The translations under genes and the position numbers were made by a program. This document shows positions 12,501 to 26,025 of a DNA stretch of 64,000 nucleotides, in pieces. The notes under the pieces were generated by a model. That model saw only the letters and a list, made by a program, of their open reading frames with translations, had not been told where the DNA came from and made no database searches. Each line of letters opens with the position of its first letter. Within the stretch, counting starts at the first letter, position 1. Location of the stretch: contig NW_014577503.1 in the NCBI RefSeq assembly GCF_000485595.1, positions 11,972 through 75,971 of the forward strand, read 5' to 3'. Source of the DNA: Priapulus caudatus. Lineage: Eukaryota > Priapulida > Priapulimorpha > Priapulimorphida > Priapulidae.

Positions 12501-13342
12501 ATTATTATTGCCAACCAGATCGTGGTGTAGCAATGACCTTTTAAAATGCATCTTGCTCACAAGTGCTTCTATAGTGCATACATACATGCATAACTAAGGT
12601 GATAATTGCTACACATGCTATGTTCTCCACAGACCGTCCTGCTAGGCAATGGTCTATGAAAATAAAAAACAACATGAGTGCTAGCTATGTCACACAATGT
12701 GCAATAGACCTGTCTTAGATAGGGCATATACAAATACCATATCTCCTTGCCCAGGTGCTATCTGCCCTTTGCTGCTGCTCTGTAACACCTGTTGAACCTA
12801 CAGGTCGAAATATTATTGAAATATAAGTATATTCATATGAATTAGTGGAATTAAATCCCAATAAGCCCCTGAACTCTGCGTGAGAAAACACAATTAATAC
12901 AGCACAATGCAAAATAAATTAAAAGCACTAAAGATTAATATGTTCAGGATATTTGAATAATATAAAATGCCCATTCTAACTTAATATCATAAGCCACAGG
13001 ATTCTCCCCAGGAATTTCAGAAGGCATATGTCATTGATGAAAGGATGGATGAGGGCCCGGAGGTGGTTGTACCAATTAGAGTCAATTAAGCACTTCATAA
13101 AGCATTGTTCAGCTTGAAGACGTATACATCAAGCTGACAAAACACAGCATGACTGTTTTGGGATTGTCAAAATTAAACACAGCTGGAGAAAAATGCATGT
13201 CGGTTAGGCAATTAAGACATGTAGGAGGATTTATGGGATGTCGCAAATTAGCAACAACTTTGAAGGCATGTCAGTCCAGACACGTTTTGAAGACCTGGAA
13301 GAACCTTGGGTGGGTTGTGACGTCGGTATACATGTACATACA

Positions 13343-13398
<56 letters not shown>

Positions 13399-16300
13399 CA
13401 TGTACATACATATGTACAGGAGCTTATAAATGGATCCATTTATAAGCTCCTGATATGTATACACGACTGAATATGCTATCATTTGGACCAGACACAGGTC
13501 AGTGACAAATAAATTATCCCCTATTAAATACTAATGGATTTAACTACCAACTGCATTATTTAAGGCGCTTTATGCATATTAAAAAGCGCCTGCCACGTGT
13601 TATCATCACCATAAACATCAAACTAGCAGTTACACTACAACAAAACTTCAATATTAAACGTTTTGGTTAACAACGTTTTAGCAACTGAATTATGGTCATA
13701 ATGTAAAATAGGTTATAAGTCTTTGGCTGGTACCCATTATCTACATTATTACCTTTCTGCCAGATGACCTCTGGAACTGGAACACCATATGCTGGACAGT
13801 GCAGCTCCAGGCTTTCTCCAATCACTCCCTTTACTTTCTCATAGATGACGCCCTCAATCCTGGCTGGCACTGTGGTAGAAGATCATAACATCAACAAATT
13901 TTTTTATTAATTTAAAGACAGTACATTTGTAACAGATATGTCAACATGAGCTTGCAAGCTCCTCACCATCAGTAAATACCCCTCACATAATAGCAACAGG
14001 TAAGTTGAAGATGGTTAAACCCTTCCCTTCAGGAACCTCGGCAATCATGCTGCTAGCCTTATAACACTCTAGAACTTTGACCCCTGATTCTACCTCACAA
14101 TGAAGTTTTGGATTGCCCCCTACGTCCTAAATTCAACTCTGAATGGGCATATATCAACGAACATGATACAGCTGTGGTAATGAAGGAGAGTGGTGAATTC
14201 GCGTGAGGTTTGCTGAATGTCACATCTTCAATCAAACGTACCTTCAACAATGAGTGGTATGGTTAGATCTGCCTGTGGACCGATGCCGTTAAATGCTCTG
14301 CACGTGTAGCTGCCCGCGTCCTCCTGCGCGACTGCCTCTATCTTCAGCGCTCCGTTCTTGTCCTGTTTGATTCGGGAATTCTTGCCAAGGATGGCATCCG
14401 ATCCCTTCATCAGAAATAACACAACACTACATCAGCATACATCGCTAGTGTTCATTCAATAACTGTGTTGAATAATCCTTGTGTAATAAAACGAATGGCT
14501 GAATAAGAATGCATAGATGTAGAAACGCAATGCGTACCTTGAACCAGGTGATGGATGGTGTTGGGGAGCCGATTGCAACACAGGGGAGCATGGCATCCGA
14601 GCCCTGCTGTACTTGTATTGCCGAGCTACCCGAGATAATCACTGGTGCTTCAGGCTCAGTTACTGCATGCAGAAACAACGTGTCACAATTGAAACACACA
14701 GCTCGTCACCTAAACACTCTTGAGGCCACGTACTGTTGGGGCAGACAGGTATGATGTCTAGCAGGTAAGTACGCAAGTAAGACACCTAGATACTGGGAGC
14801 ATCTAATTTGAGTGCTATTATACATGGTGGAGTTACTGCCAGGGAATGACTTTTAAAGGCCTGTGGAGTTTCTGACCAAAAATCGAAATGTCATATAATA
14901 TTACTCTTCATCAGCATTGCACTTTGCAAAGTATTCATACCGTAAGGGAATGTTGGTACCGCAGGAATTTCTGTAGGCCCCATTTCTGCAATGCAAAAAA
15001 TGAATGCAACGTTATCATAAGGACTTGCTTCAAGAAGCTTCACAAACACTGTAAGGCCTTAAAATTAGTTTATATGAAGAACGAAATGAAAAAATTTTCT
15101 CTCCCAAAGGGAAGAAATAGGTGGGATATCATCATTGTTTTTCTTTGATGCATAGTCACAACACTTGTATACAGTAGTAGTTTCTACATGTGCACATAAT
15201 TATTATATATACACGCGTTGCGTTGCGTTGTCAGGTCTGTACGAAGCTTGGTCCAGCAAAGCTACTCACTGTTATGTGGATGAAGTTGCTAACCTCACTC
15301 CAGCGAAATACACCTATTTCTATAGCCTATAGGACAATGCCATTTGATAGCGTTTCATAAAATTCTATAGCACTCCAAAAACAAAGAACACACTCACTAG
15401 TTCTACACTCGGCTGTGGGATGGCATGGTGCTGTGATGCAATTCACCTCAACCACGACACACTCTTCATCTTCAGAGCAATAGTGGTCCTACACATAGCA
15501 TCATCAATAAAATAGATATGATAAACACAAGGAATTCACTTATAGGACTACAATACATAGTTGCAACCTTTTCTTGTTTAGGCGTGTGCAATTATATACT
15601 TCACAACAACAATTTACAACTAAATAATAGAGATTAATAATGCAGAAACAAACACATGCCAACCAGGAAACATACGACGATCATTCATGTTCTTTAGTTG
15701 CTTGCAATTAACTAATTCACAAGTACACCTTATATTACATAGACAAAGTGATTGTTTAATGTAAATGTTCTGAACTCCATGCACTTGCTTTTGCCTTATT
15801 GAGACATACACTTCCATGAAGACCTGTTAACTGGACGACATTGAGAAAAACTCAAATTAAACAGTGGAGTTGACTACCAGACGAGAGTACGTCGTTTTAC
15901 CTGGCAAGGGTCTGGAGAGCACTGACACGTTGGACAGCCCTTGTCATCATACAGCTGGCCGAACTCACACTTCTTTTCACAGTCATCCAACAGTGGGCAT
16001 GGAGCTAGAGCGCGAAGATACAGATGATAGCAGTTACAGCATATCTGGATACATGACTTGCTGGTTTACTTTAATATACATTACATTAGCGTGGGTCATA
16101 GAATCTAGGGAACGGAATTTAGCCTACGGATCGTAGAACGAAAAATATCCATCTTACCTGCTTTAGAGCAGAAGTCGTTGCATTCATCAAATGTTGCGAA
16201 GCGGTTATCGTTTCCGTCACATCCACCGTAGTAGAAGGGAGCACATCGGTTATCGTTCTCAGCATCAAAGAACCACTGTACCGTGTAGCTGTCACACGGC

Positions 16301-19300
16301 CCAGAATCTTTAGCCAGTCGACAGGTTTCTGTGATAGAGAGACTCAAGCATTGAGATAGCATTAGATGCGAAAACATCACATGTTGGTGTCGAAGAATTT
16401 ACCTATCTTTGCCCATCGATAGAATTCTACACAGACATGGTGGAGTTTGTATCAGTGAAGATGCGATTTCTGTATATTAGCATGCCACTGCACTAGCAGT
16501 ATTTCGATTAGCCTGGGCCCCTTACTAGAAACAAGATAAATAGTTATGACCATCATGAGTCAGTACTGTCATAACTTCTGCAGGACAGTTTACGTGAAAA
16601 GTTATGAAATTTTAGAGTTAGGACGTCATAAATACTTATACTTATGAAAATGGTCCCGTGGCTTCTTTTACGGCAACCAATGAAAAGCCTCCAAGAATGC
16701 ATGGTCTGCTTTTCTTAACTTATTTATCTCCATATATTCACTCTACAAGTATAACTGGCTACAAGCAGAGTTTACTTGTGCTCCTTATAACCATGGTCAT
16801 CAACAGCACTGGATTCAGTTTTATACAATAAACATATACATAAAGTCTTCAAGCTAAGCACTGTGAACAATATCTGCTATTGTCCGATCACTGTGAAGCA
16901 ACACAATAGACACAAATTCTTCTGCATTAGCACACAATTGCTATGTTTAGCATTCAAATCAATTTGACTCAACAGAACAGTCATAGAAAATTCTGACTGG
17001 TTTAGCAAACCAGGTTGTAGTTACACCGGAAAGCATGACCTCATTTGCAGTAAGTGGAAAATTCTTTGCAACTGCTATAAATTTACAGCACTGATACCGT
17101 AATTACCGAAAGGATGACAGTGCTAAGGTAGGCCATTTTCTCCGTGTATAATGCCACTGTAAGAACACAGCAGTTTTTTTAAATATTTAATGCCAAGAAA
17201 ATTAACTGCTGATAGACATGAGAGAACAGATGCAGGCAGGCTAAATGCTGCCAATGCTACACTCATGTCCTACACCGACTGGACTCTCACCATATGGTGT
17301 AAGCTTCGCTGCTGAAGTGACCATTTCTTCCATAAACGTCGTCATCTCCACCTGCTCAGGCTCTGTTGTACCTGCAAGCATACACCGTGGGTGCTGATGT
17401 AAGGCAAATACAATTTATAATTATGCACTTATGTGAGTGTGCGTGTGCGTGTGCGTGTGCGTGTGCGTGTGCGTGTGCGTGTGTGTGCACGTGGTGTGTG
17501 AATATGAAGTGCATGACACGCAAATGAGTCCAGCTTCTATGGTAAGACATAAAGCCAAAACGTCAGTCGCTTACGCCAAATTGCACGTACACACTACGCC
17601 TGTCAATAACGGAAAACAAAGTGCATAGATTCTTTGTTTGCGAAAGCAATACTTATGACACACTTATAAAATACATTTTTAAGCATTATACCACGAGCGT
17701 ATTAAGGAGAGCGTACAACGATGAAGTGCTGAAACCATGTTGCAGTATTAGTCGAATTAAGAAACTTTGCCCGTTTTATTTTGACGATTCTTTGCTGTAT
17801 TATTGATCAGCTGTCCTACCTTGCTAATATAAAACAAACCGCTTGTCCCTACGATGCCCCTATACTGAGATAATGAGCGGTGAAAATCTGGTGTTTTGGC
17901 CGAAAACCGACTCGATTCAGTGTTTACTGCGACTGTCTCTCGCTTTGTGGCCAGTGTGTTGCTTCCGGTTGCCGCTGTGTAGCGCCATGGTAACGCTGAC
18001 TCATTACGTCAGTACTATAGAGTTTACTACATCCAGCGTGAGGTGGGCACAGGTGGGGGTCATCACTATGGCAATCAATAACAGACGTCATTCATTCCAT
18101 TTGTCAATCATTGCCGGAAACACGCGAGGTTTCCCGAAGTTATCTCAAAGCAAGAGACAATCGCAGTCAGCAGGTATCTCGAGTCAATTTTCGGCGAAAA
18201 TACCAGATTTTCACCGCTCATTATCTCAGCATCGTTTGTTGTTCATAGCAATCATAATCTTTCGAGTGCAGGTAATCTGTAAGATTACTACAAGTTACCA
18301 GATTTTCTTCGCAGATAGTTTAGTGTTGTACGAACAAGGAGACGCACGAAAAGATGCAAAGCCAGTCACCTGACACGTGTAATAAGCTGTGTGAAGCTGA
18401 AAGACAACAGACTGAACTGACTACACTGCGAAAGCACAAGAGCAAGCGTTCCCAGGTTGTATATATAGCAACCACACTCCTGTCTTCAGAACTAGTAAGA
18501 ACTAAATGTCTATCCATGATATAGTAGTAGAACTGCAGAAGGGCAGCGCTATCAAGATATAACTCGTACAAAGAGCAAACTCCTAACCGTCTGTGGAAAC
18601 TAATATAGAAGCTAAAAGACAACTACTACCTCTTCCACCCATGCAAACATCCGACAACGTGGAGTCAGAGCTGTAGTACAGAGTTGGAATACTATACGAA
18701 ATAAGCACTCGGCGTCAGCATGCACCCCATCTTCTCACTAAATCCATTTGAGTTGCAAAACCGCTGCAGTTAAGTTGCAACTAAAGCATATATACAGATA
18801 TTTAGCAGACTACTCTTATAGCGAGCACGAAAGCTAAACTCCACTACACAGCATTTAAATCTCCAGAACACTTTGCACAGCCATAGTATGCAAGAGCATA
18901 GCCACAGAGCAATTACACATTATGGGACGTCAACACATATGTACACATTGCATTGCTGTATGCTATTATAGCATATATACACATTATGCACGGTACACAT
19001 ATATAATAAACAGCCAGCCTGTAGTAAAACTATCTGTAAGCAAGAGATAGCCAAGGATAGAGGATGCAATCATAATATATAAGCCTATCGACTAGAAAGC
19101 ACTAGAACTAGCTTTACGCAAAATTATAACAGGATGTGACAGTGTGACAATTACAGTAAATCACATAGTCATTGAGAGATTCAGCAAAAAACCCGATCAA
19201 TGAGCGAGAGCAACCAATGTCCTTAACACACGACAAATGCAATCAACATCGCAACAAATTGCACACCTCGATCTCAATGCGAGCTGAGAATTTTCGAGTA

Positions 19301-22300
19301 AGATTCTCACGAGTTAAACACGGAAAGGACTTTCAATGTCAATGTTCACTTTGCACGATGGTCATGAAATAAGCAGCTTACCCAACCTTGTCTTATGGCG
19401 CCTCCGCTGACGGGCAACACCACCATTGCTCGCATGGATATTCACACTTCTCTTCACCCTGGCCCCATCCGCTACGACCAGCAAATCCTATTATAGGAAC
19501 TATGAGGGAACCTCATGAAATTGCACTTGGTGACAATTGTAAGACGTGTAAATCCAAAAGCGCGTTGGATGATAGCTGCTAAAACCAATGCGTACTATCA
19601 GGTGTGGATATAAAAATGTCTACGTTATTAAACATCATTAGAATTCAAATGTTTGGTTTGCTATATAACAGATGTAAAATAAGCATTACGTGATTCTCTC
19701 TGTAGGATACTACTAGAATTAAATCTATAGCTAGAAAAGATGGTATATGCTACAGTTAGGATACTATTAGAATTAAAGAGTAGTGGGAAACATGCCTCGG
19801 ACATTAGTGTTTCCACCGAAACAGCGAACTGATTTATGATGCAGTTGGCTGGAGTCATGCCATAGATTGATGGTAAGAATTAATTTAGCTGCAAAAAAGC
19901 AATTAGCTATAACCATAGCGTTTAGTCAAGGCTGGTTACTTGCAGATATTCATGACCTCAACATGCAGACATGGGCAGCAGATCTACCATCTGCATTTCT
20001 AATAAAAGTTAAATGTGTAGGGGCCTATATTGATATCTGACTTTAAAAGAATTTCATTTTATTGATTAATTATTGAATATTGTTGCATGAAGATAAAAAC
20101 TTGCAAGTAATTTATATAGCTACATTTAACATAAGTACCACCATGAGTTTTTTTAAGCACATTTCCATAAACGATTGAATGCTTATAACCTGAAACAGTA
20201 CCAAGAAGAGACCCCGTATGTATAGTCACGATATGTTACGTGTGTAATATATTTAATTACGCTGACTAAATAACATTATAATCAATATTAAAAAATTAAA
20301 AAACAAAAATCAATAACTGAATGCTACATTTATAAAATAAATTTAGGAAGGACCCTGTTCCAGGTAATAAAAAATGCTATAGTGCTATATTAGACAATCA
20401 AATTACACAGGCTATTCGTTGTGGTCAATTTATGTTCAGTAATGCATTTCTGAGCATCTGCGTATATATAAAACCCAACTATAATTCCATGGTGCCAAGT
20501 AAGTTGTGTTGAATGGACAAATTATTAGAATAGAAGAACGAGCATAAAGACGATCCCATGAATCGGTTTACGTGGCAGATAGAGCTGCGAGATATAGCCA
20601 ATACATTCCTACCTAAGAAAGCCAAGTGTTTATGATGTGCAACTACTTTGCTGATGTGAAAGTCCTAAAGAATCATGAAGTTAACAGAGAAATTGCATTC
20701 GGTGCATCTAAAAAGAACTTGCTTCGCAGTAGCTTGCAATATGCTTGCATAGACAGGAAATCATCAAACCTCACAAAGGATAACCAATGTATGATGGCAA
20801 ACCAACTAGCTGTACACTGAGCAATGAAGCAGAACCAGTAATCTCATGCCTGTGCGATCCAAGTGCAGTTAATATGCTGCACAGCACAACGACTATGGGT
20901 GATCAGCCACGTTTATTACACACAGAGAGAAAGACACCTTGCAGAGATCGAATGTTGCCTGTCTGACACGCGTCAGCGCACTCTTTATATGTCGCAAAGT
21001 TGTTCGGGTTTCCTTCACATCCACCGTAGTAGAAGGGTGCACAGCGGTTGCCTCGAGATGTAGAAAAATACCAGCGCGTTGTGAAGTTTTTGCACGGTCC
21101 GACAACTACAGGGTGATCACAGATGGCTTGAAAACAATCATACAGATATTCTCAACAACAGCGTTTATGGTGCAGTAAGCGCGTTACGGAAGCTCAATCA
21201 GAGTGCCGTATGCACGTGCCAGCAACGTGGAAGATCTATGAGTCAGATCCTAATAACGCTTTATTAAAATCCACATCTCTAATAACCCTGTCTTGACATT
21301 GCAACAGATCTTGAAATAGAAACATTTACTATAAAATATTCGTCAATTCATTAAATTTAACTTGCGTTTTGATAAACATATTAGAATGTTTTTAAACATC
21401 CTTTCACTCAATTTTAGTTACTTGGTCGTGCCCAAAAGATTAAAGTGTCTTAGCTAAATTAATGTGGAAATATATTATAGGCATATCTAAACGATGGCAC
21501 GGGGAAAAAACCTGTTAGGTTTCAGTGTGCATTTGATCAAAATGAGTTAATTTTACCCCTAATATTTTTTAACGTTTGCAAACTTAACCTAATGATTGCC
21601 CCAACACACTACAGCTTGATCGAGTGCAATCATTTCTACTTCAACACTATAGCTCGTAGGGTCTATGTCCCCCTGACCTCTGTTTGACCTGGCTTGTTTA
21701 GCTATTTCTGACTAACCCTAACCCTAACCCATAAAAATAATATATATATTAGTCAGAAATAGCTAAACGAGCCAGGCCAAACAGAGGTCAGGGGACATAG
21801 ACCTTATCTACAACACTATAGTTGGCAGACTAGATCCTCATATCTTTACTAGAATAATAAGGTTCTCCATATACGTCCAAGATTGCAACAAATGAACCAT
21901 ATTCAATGGAACATGAATCCTCTCGCCTTTGTTGACTATAGAAAAAAGTTCCATTGCCATAGTGATGGTCATTCACAAGACACGCAATCCTTGGCTAAAT
22001 ACGCGCTAGTCTGGACTAATACCCTGTACAAACTGCAAAATTTGATAATACACCAAACTAGTCTGGGCCAGCTAGGCCTGGGTCTGATGCGTGCGAAAAT
22101 CACAGCGTACAGACACAAAATACTCAACCGAGCCAAGTTAGCACTGGTAGACTGCACATGCTTAGCTTAGCATGTTACGCTACGCAGCAGACAGCAATGA
22201 CAGTCAAACAACAGCAGTGCCGATAGCATTAATAGGATTTATAGTGTATTAGTGTATTACTGTAATAGCATAAGAAGAATATTAACAGGTGATTGAATAT

Positions 22301-25300
22301 GCACATTTCTATGTCTGCCTTCCCATTCATTCTAGAATAGATTCTTCTGACTAAATTGTAATCAGACTCTTTAATTTATCTCATCGTCGTCCGAGTTACT
22401 ACCTCTATTTGCCATTACGTAAACCAAGTTGTTAAATAACACTATATATGAGTATACACTAGTGAATTAAATCTCAAAAACATTGGATTATAATCGAATA
22501 CCCTGATTCGATTGTTTGCTTCCGCTGTGTATTCGGTCATCTGGTAATATTCTTCTTCTTCTGCTCTTATAACTGCTCAGTAAAAATCCTAATAATGCCA
22601 TCGGCGGTGCTGTTTTTTCCCATCATTGCTGTCTGCTGAGTGATGTCACATGCTAAACTGAACATGTGCAGTCTACCCATGCTAACTTAGCCCGGTTGAG
22701 TAGTTTGTGTCTGGACGCTGCGATTTAGTCACGCTGCGATCAGGCCTGGGCCTGACATGGACTAGTGGATCAAACTTTGCAGACTGGGGGTGTCAGTTAC
22801 TTGAAGACATGGCAGCCTCCTCAGAGAACCATTTCTGTCAGGTCACTGCAACTTTAACACCATGTAAGGTATAGGTGCACTTATCAGGAGCAGATCCATC
22901 CAGACAGAAAATATGTGCCTGCATCTACTATGACGGTGTAACTGGGCATAAAATTATTTCCTCTTACCTTCTACACCAGTATCAGGCATACTTGTTGTGT
23001 CTGGCATCATTGAGGTGCCTGTAAGGATACGAGAAAGCAAACTATAGCTAAAATAGCTTGTTGGCAGGATTCAGGAATTGCAGATCAGAAACCAGTCTGT
23101 AAAGTGTACTTGCTCGTCGTTACAAGGTACGGCACAAATTACATCACGACACCATTAATGAATTACGCTATACGTGTCACATAAATAAAACAGTTAAGAA
23201 TCAACCATAAACACAATTACAATTATTGTGGAAAACAGTTATATAATCACTGCCAACCCATAATAAACAGATCCAAATACTGGTTAAAACGTGATTTAGG
23301 TGACAAAACGCGAAAACCTAATTGTGACGCAGCCATGGTTGAATTAGAGTATGATATATACTAGCTCCACTGCGTGGTGGCTAAACAGATATGTGCTTGG
23401 CCAATTTTCCATTCTATAGTTTCTGATAATAAGAAATTAATAAACAATACCATCTACTGGTGCAAATGTGGTCTCCTCGGGAGTCTTAGTAGCTTCAACT
23501 GGTTCTGTAACACAAATGCAGCTGACTTATACAACGGGTCAACACTGGTGGCATTATTTAAAAGTTTTTCCATGCAGTGCTTACAATTCAAAACTGCGAC
23601 TTCCGACTGCGATTCAAATGTGTGCACAGAAACCCTATACATACTGGCTCCAGAGCAGAAGTCAGAGCAGTCCTGATGGGTTTCAAAGTTGTTTTCATTT
23701 CCTTCACAGCCACCATAGTAGAACGGTGCACACCGATCGCCATCTTCAGCAGAGAAGTACCAGCTCAATACATAGCTGTCACATGGTCCTGCCTCCTTTG
23801 GCTGCTGGCAGATTTCTATGCAATGAAATGTTAGAGATCAGTGGCATGATCATTACAATCCATCTTGCTACAGAGACATAATGATGCTTAGACATGCGTT
23901 ACTCTCATAAATACTTACATTTTTGTATTTTTTTCCCGCTTTCAATTTATCGAAATATAATTAATATTAAATACAATGCAAATCGAAAGTATCATGGAGT
24001 AGATTTGTTACCGTATGTTGACAGTTTCTCATCTGCTGTTGGTGCCACCTCTGTTAATTCATCACTTGGACTAGTTGTGGTTGCAGGCACCTCAGCTATA
24101 GCAAAAGATACAATATATGCAATGCTGTGAATGAGTTCAAAGATACAATAAAGTTTTTCCTGCTAGTTTTCTCCGTTCCTGCCAAACTGTCTGTGTCCGT
24201 GGGGCAAACTGGAAATTAAACAACTGTTCATAGCCCTGGTTTATAAACAATTTTGGACAACTTGAATCATTAGCAAATTATTTAGTTGTTACCTGAGAAA
24301 TTATTACAGAAAAAGACCCAGTTGAAATTGCCTCGTAGGTGATATGGTGAAGTAAGTACATAATGCTATATTCCCACTAAAACTGAGAAGTTAGCAACCA
24401 TGATGATTAAAACATCCAAATGGATTCAGTACAAACTAACTGCTTTACCAATAATTATATTTCAATGTATTAATAATTAGAACCTCACTACTATACAGTT
24501 TGTTAACAAATAGGATGCAGAAGCAACAGTATTTACATACTGCAGCATTTAGAAGCAGAATTAAAGCAATATTATTTATTAATAATATCAGTAGTTATAT
24601 CTGTTAAATCACAACAGATTTTCTTGATTCAGGTACCACAGTTGTAAATGTAAATGCAACAGCATTAATGGGGACGTAAATGAACCACTGAGAACGTATA
24701 ACACTAACTGTGACATGATTACGCTCAGTGTCAACAAAGAGGTCGGCTTGGCATGACACTCTAGGACTAACTTGTGAATGAGACCTCAAATTCCTAACTA
24801 CACAGCTCGTTAGCTGATAGATTGTGACAATGCAGGAGCATGCAGGTGCAGATGAATACCTTACTACATGTAAATTTGTCACTTGAAAAATCTAAAAGTA
24901 ATAAGAAATGAAATAATGGCAATATACAATCTTAACATGCTAACCGTAGAGCAAAACCTATTGGTTCTACGTACTTACTATATTTAGTAAAACGATTGAT
25001 TTTAAAAGGGATAAAATAGGTTAGCATGTGCATAAAAATAGAAAACAACATGAAAGCGGCAAGTCTTGTTTGTTGATGAGATGTGTTAGAAAAGCGCATA
25101 TAAACTAATCATATAGAATCAGGAGTTAATAAAGACAAAGTTGTCTTTATTAACTCCTGATAGAATGTTGCACATACTGGTTACTGAGCAGAAGTCTGAA
25201 CAGTCCTGGTATGTTTCGAAGTTGTTCTCATTTCCTTCACAGCCACCATAGTAGAATGGTGCACAGCGGCCACCATCTTCATCAGAGAAGTACCAGCGCA

Positions 25301-25987
25301 ATACGTGATCATCACAAGGTCCCGACTCTTTAGGTTGCTGGCATACCTCTATATATACATAATATATATATATATTATATTATATTATTATTATATAATG
25401 TTAATACATATATTATATATATATATATATATATATAAATAATTTATAGCTTGAAAGCATTATTTGTAAAATCTTTGATAGAGTTCACAACAACCATAGA
25501 GAAAGTTAGCCTCCAAGCAGAGGAAGAGAAGCAAGCATGAAGCAATGCAGAAAAACATGTATAGCAGGAAATATCTGCACAGTCATCTGCTACTCATAGA
25601 CAACGCAGCAGAAAACCCATCATAAAGACCACCAATGACCACTAGATGTAGCAACTTGGGTTACTAGCTGTTGTCTAGGTTCTGCAGAAGCAGAAAAGCA
25701 CCCAAACCTTCCAGTGTGCAGCATGTCATATAGTAAGTTACCACACAAGCACAACTATACAACTAAAGCAGATAATATTCGTTATTGGAACGTGCACACT
25801 CTGGTGATGTAGCATTTTAAATATACTTCGACAATGACACAAGAATAGAACAATATATAAGAGTATTAGACAGTATAACATTAGGTAACTTTATGTATAT
25901 GTTAACTTGTAAAAATATTGCAATTACTTGCAACTGCATGTATGTCTTGCAACCACTGTCACCACTGCTATTACCACCATCATCGTC

Positions 25988-26025
<38 letters not shown>

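Larger units (their letters stand above)
10091..13383. repeat. 3.29-kb direct duplicate, copy 2 (within gene)
   Basis: This copy sits between Ig2 exon 1 and the PLAC exon, and its exons are in phase with both. Its right end lies in an (ACGC)n tract. Its left end is not at a microsatellite. Confidence 0.9.

Noticed and set aside
17843-18373. 176-codon plus-strand frame
   Set aside because: It lies across the arms of a foldback element and shows no domain.
19380-19450. Possible linker exon near 19.39 kb
   Set aside because: An in-frame stop occurs four codons after the candidate acceptor.
21714-21732. Telomere or chromosome end
   Set aside because: Only about three TTAGGG units, enclosed in a foldback element with unique sequence on both sides.
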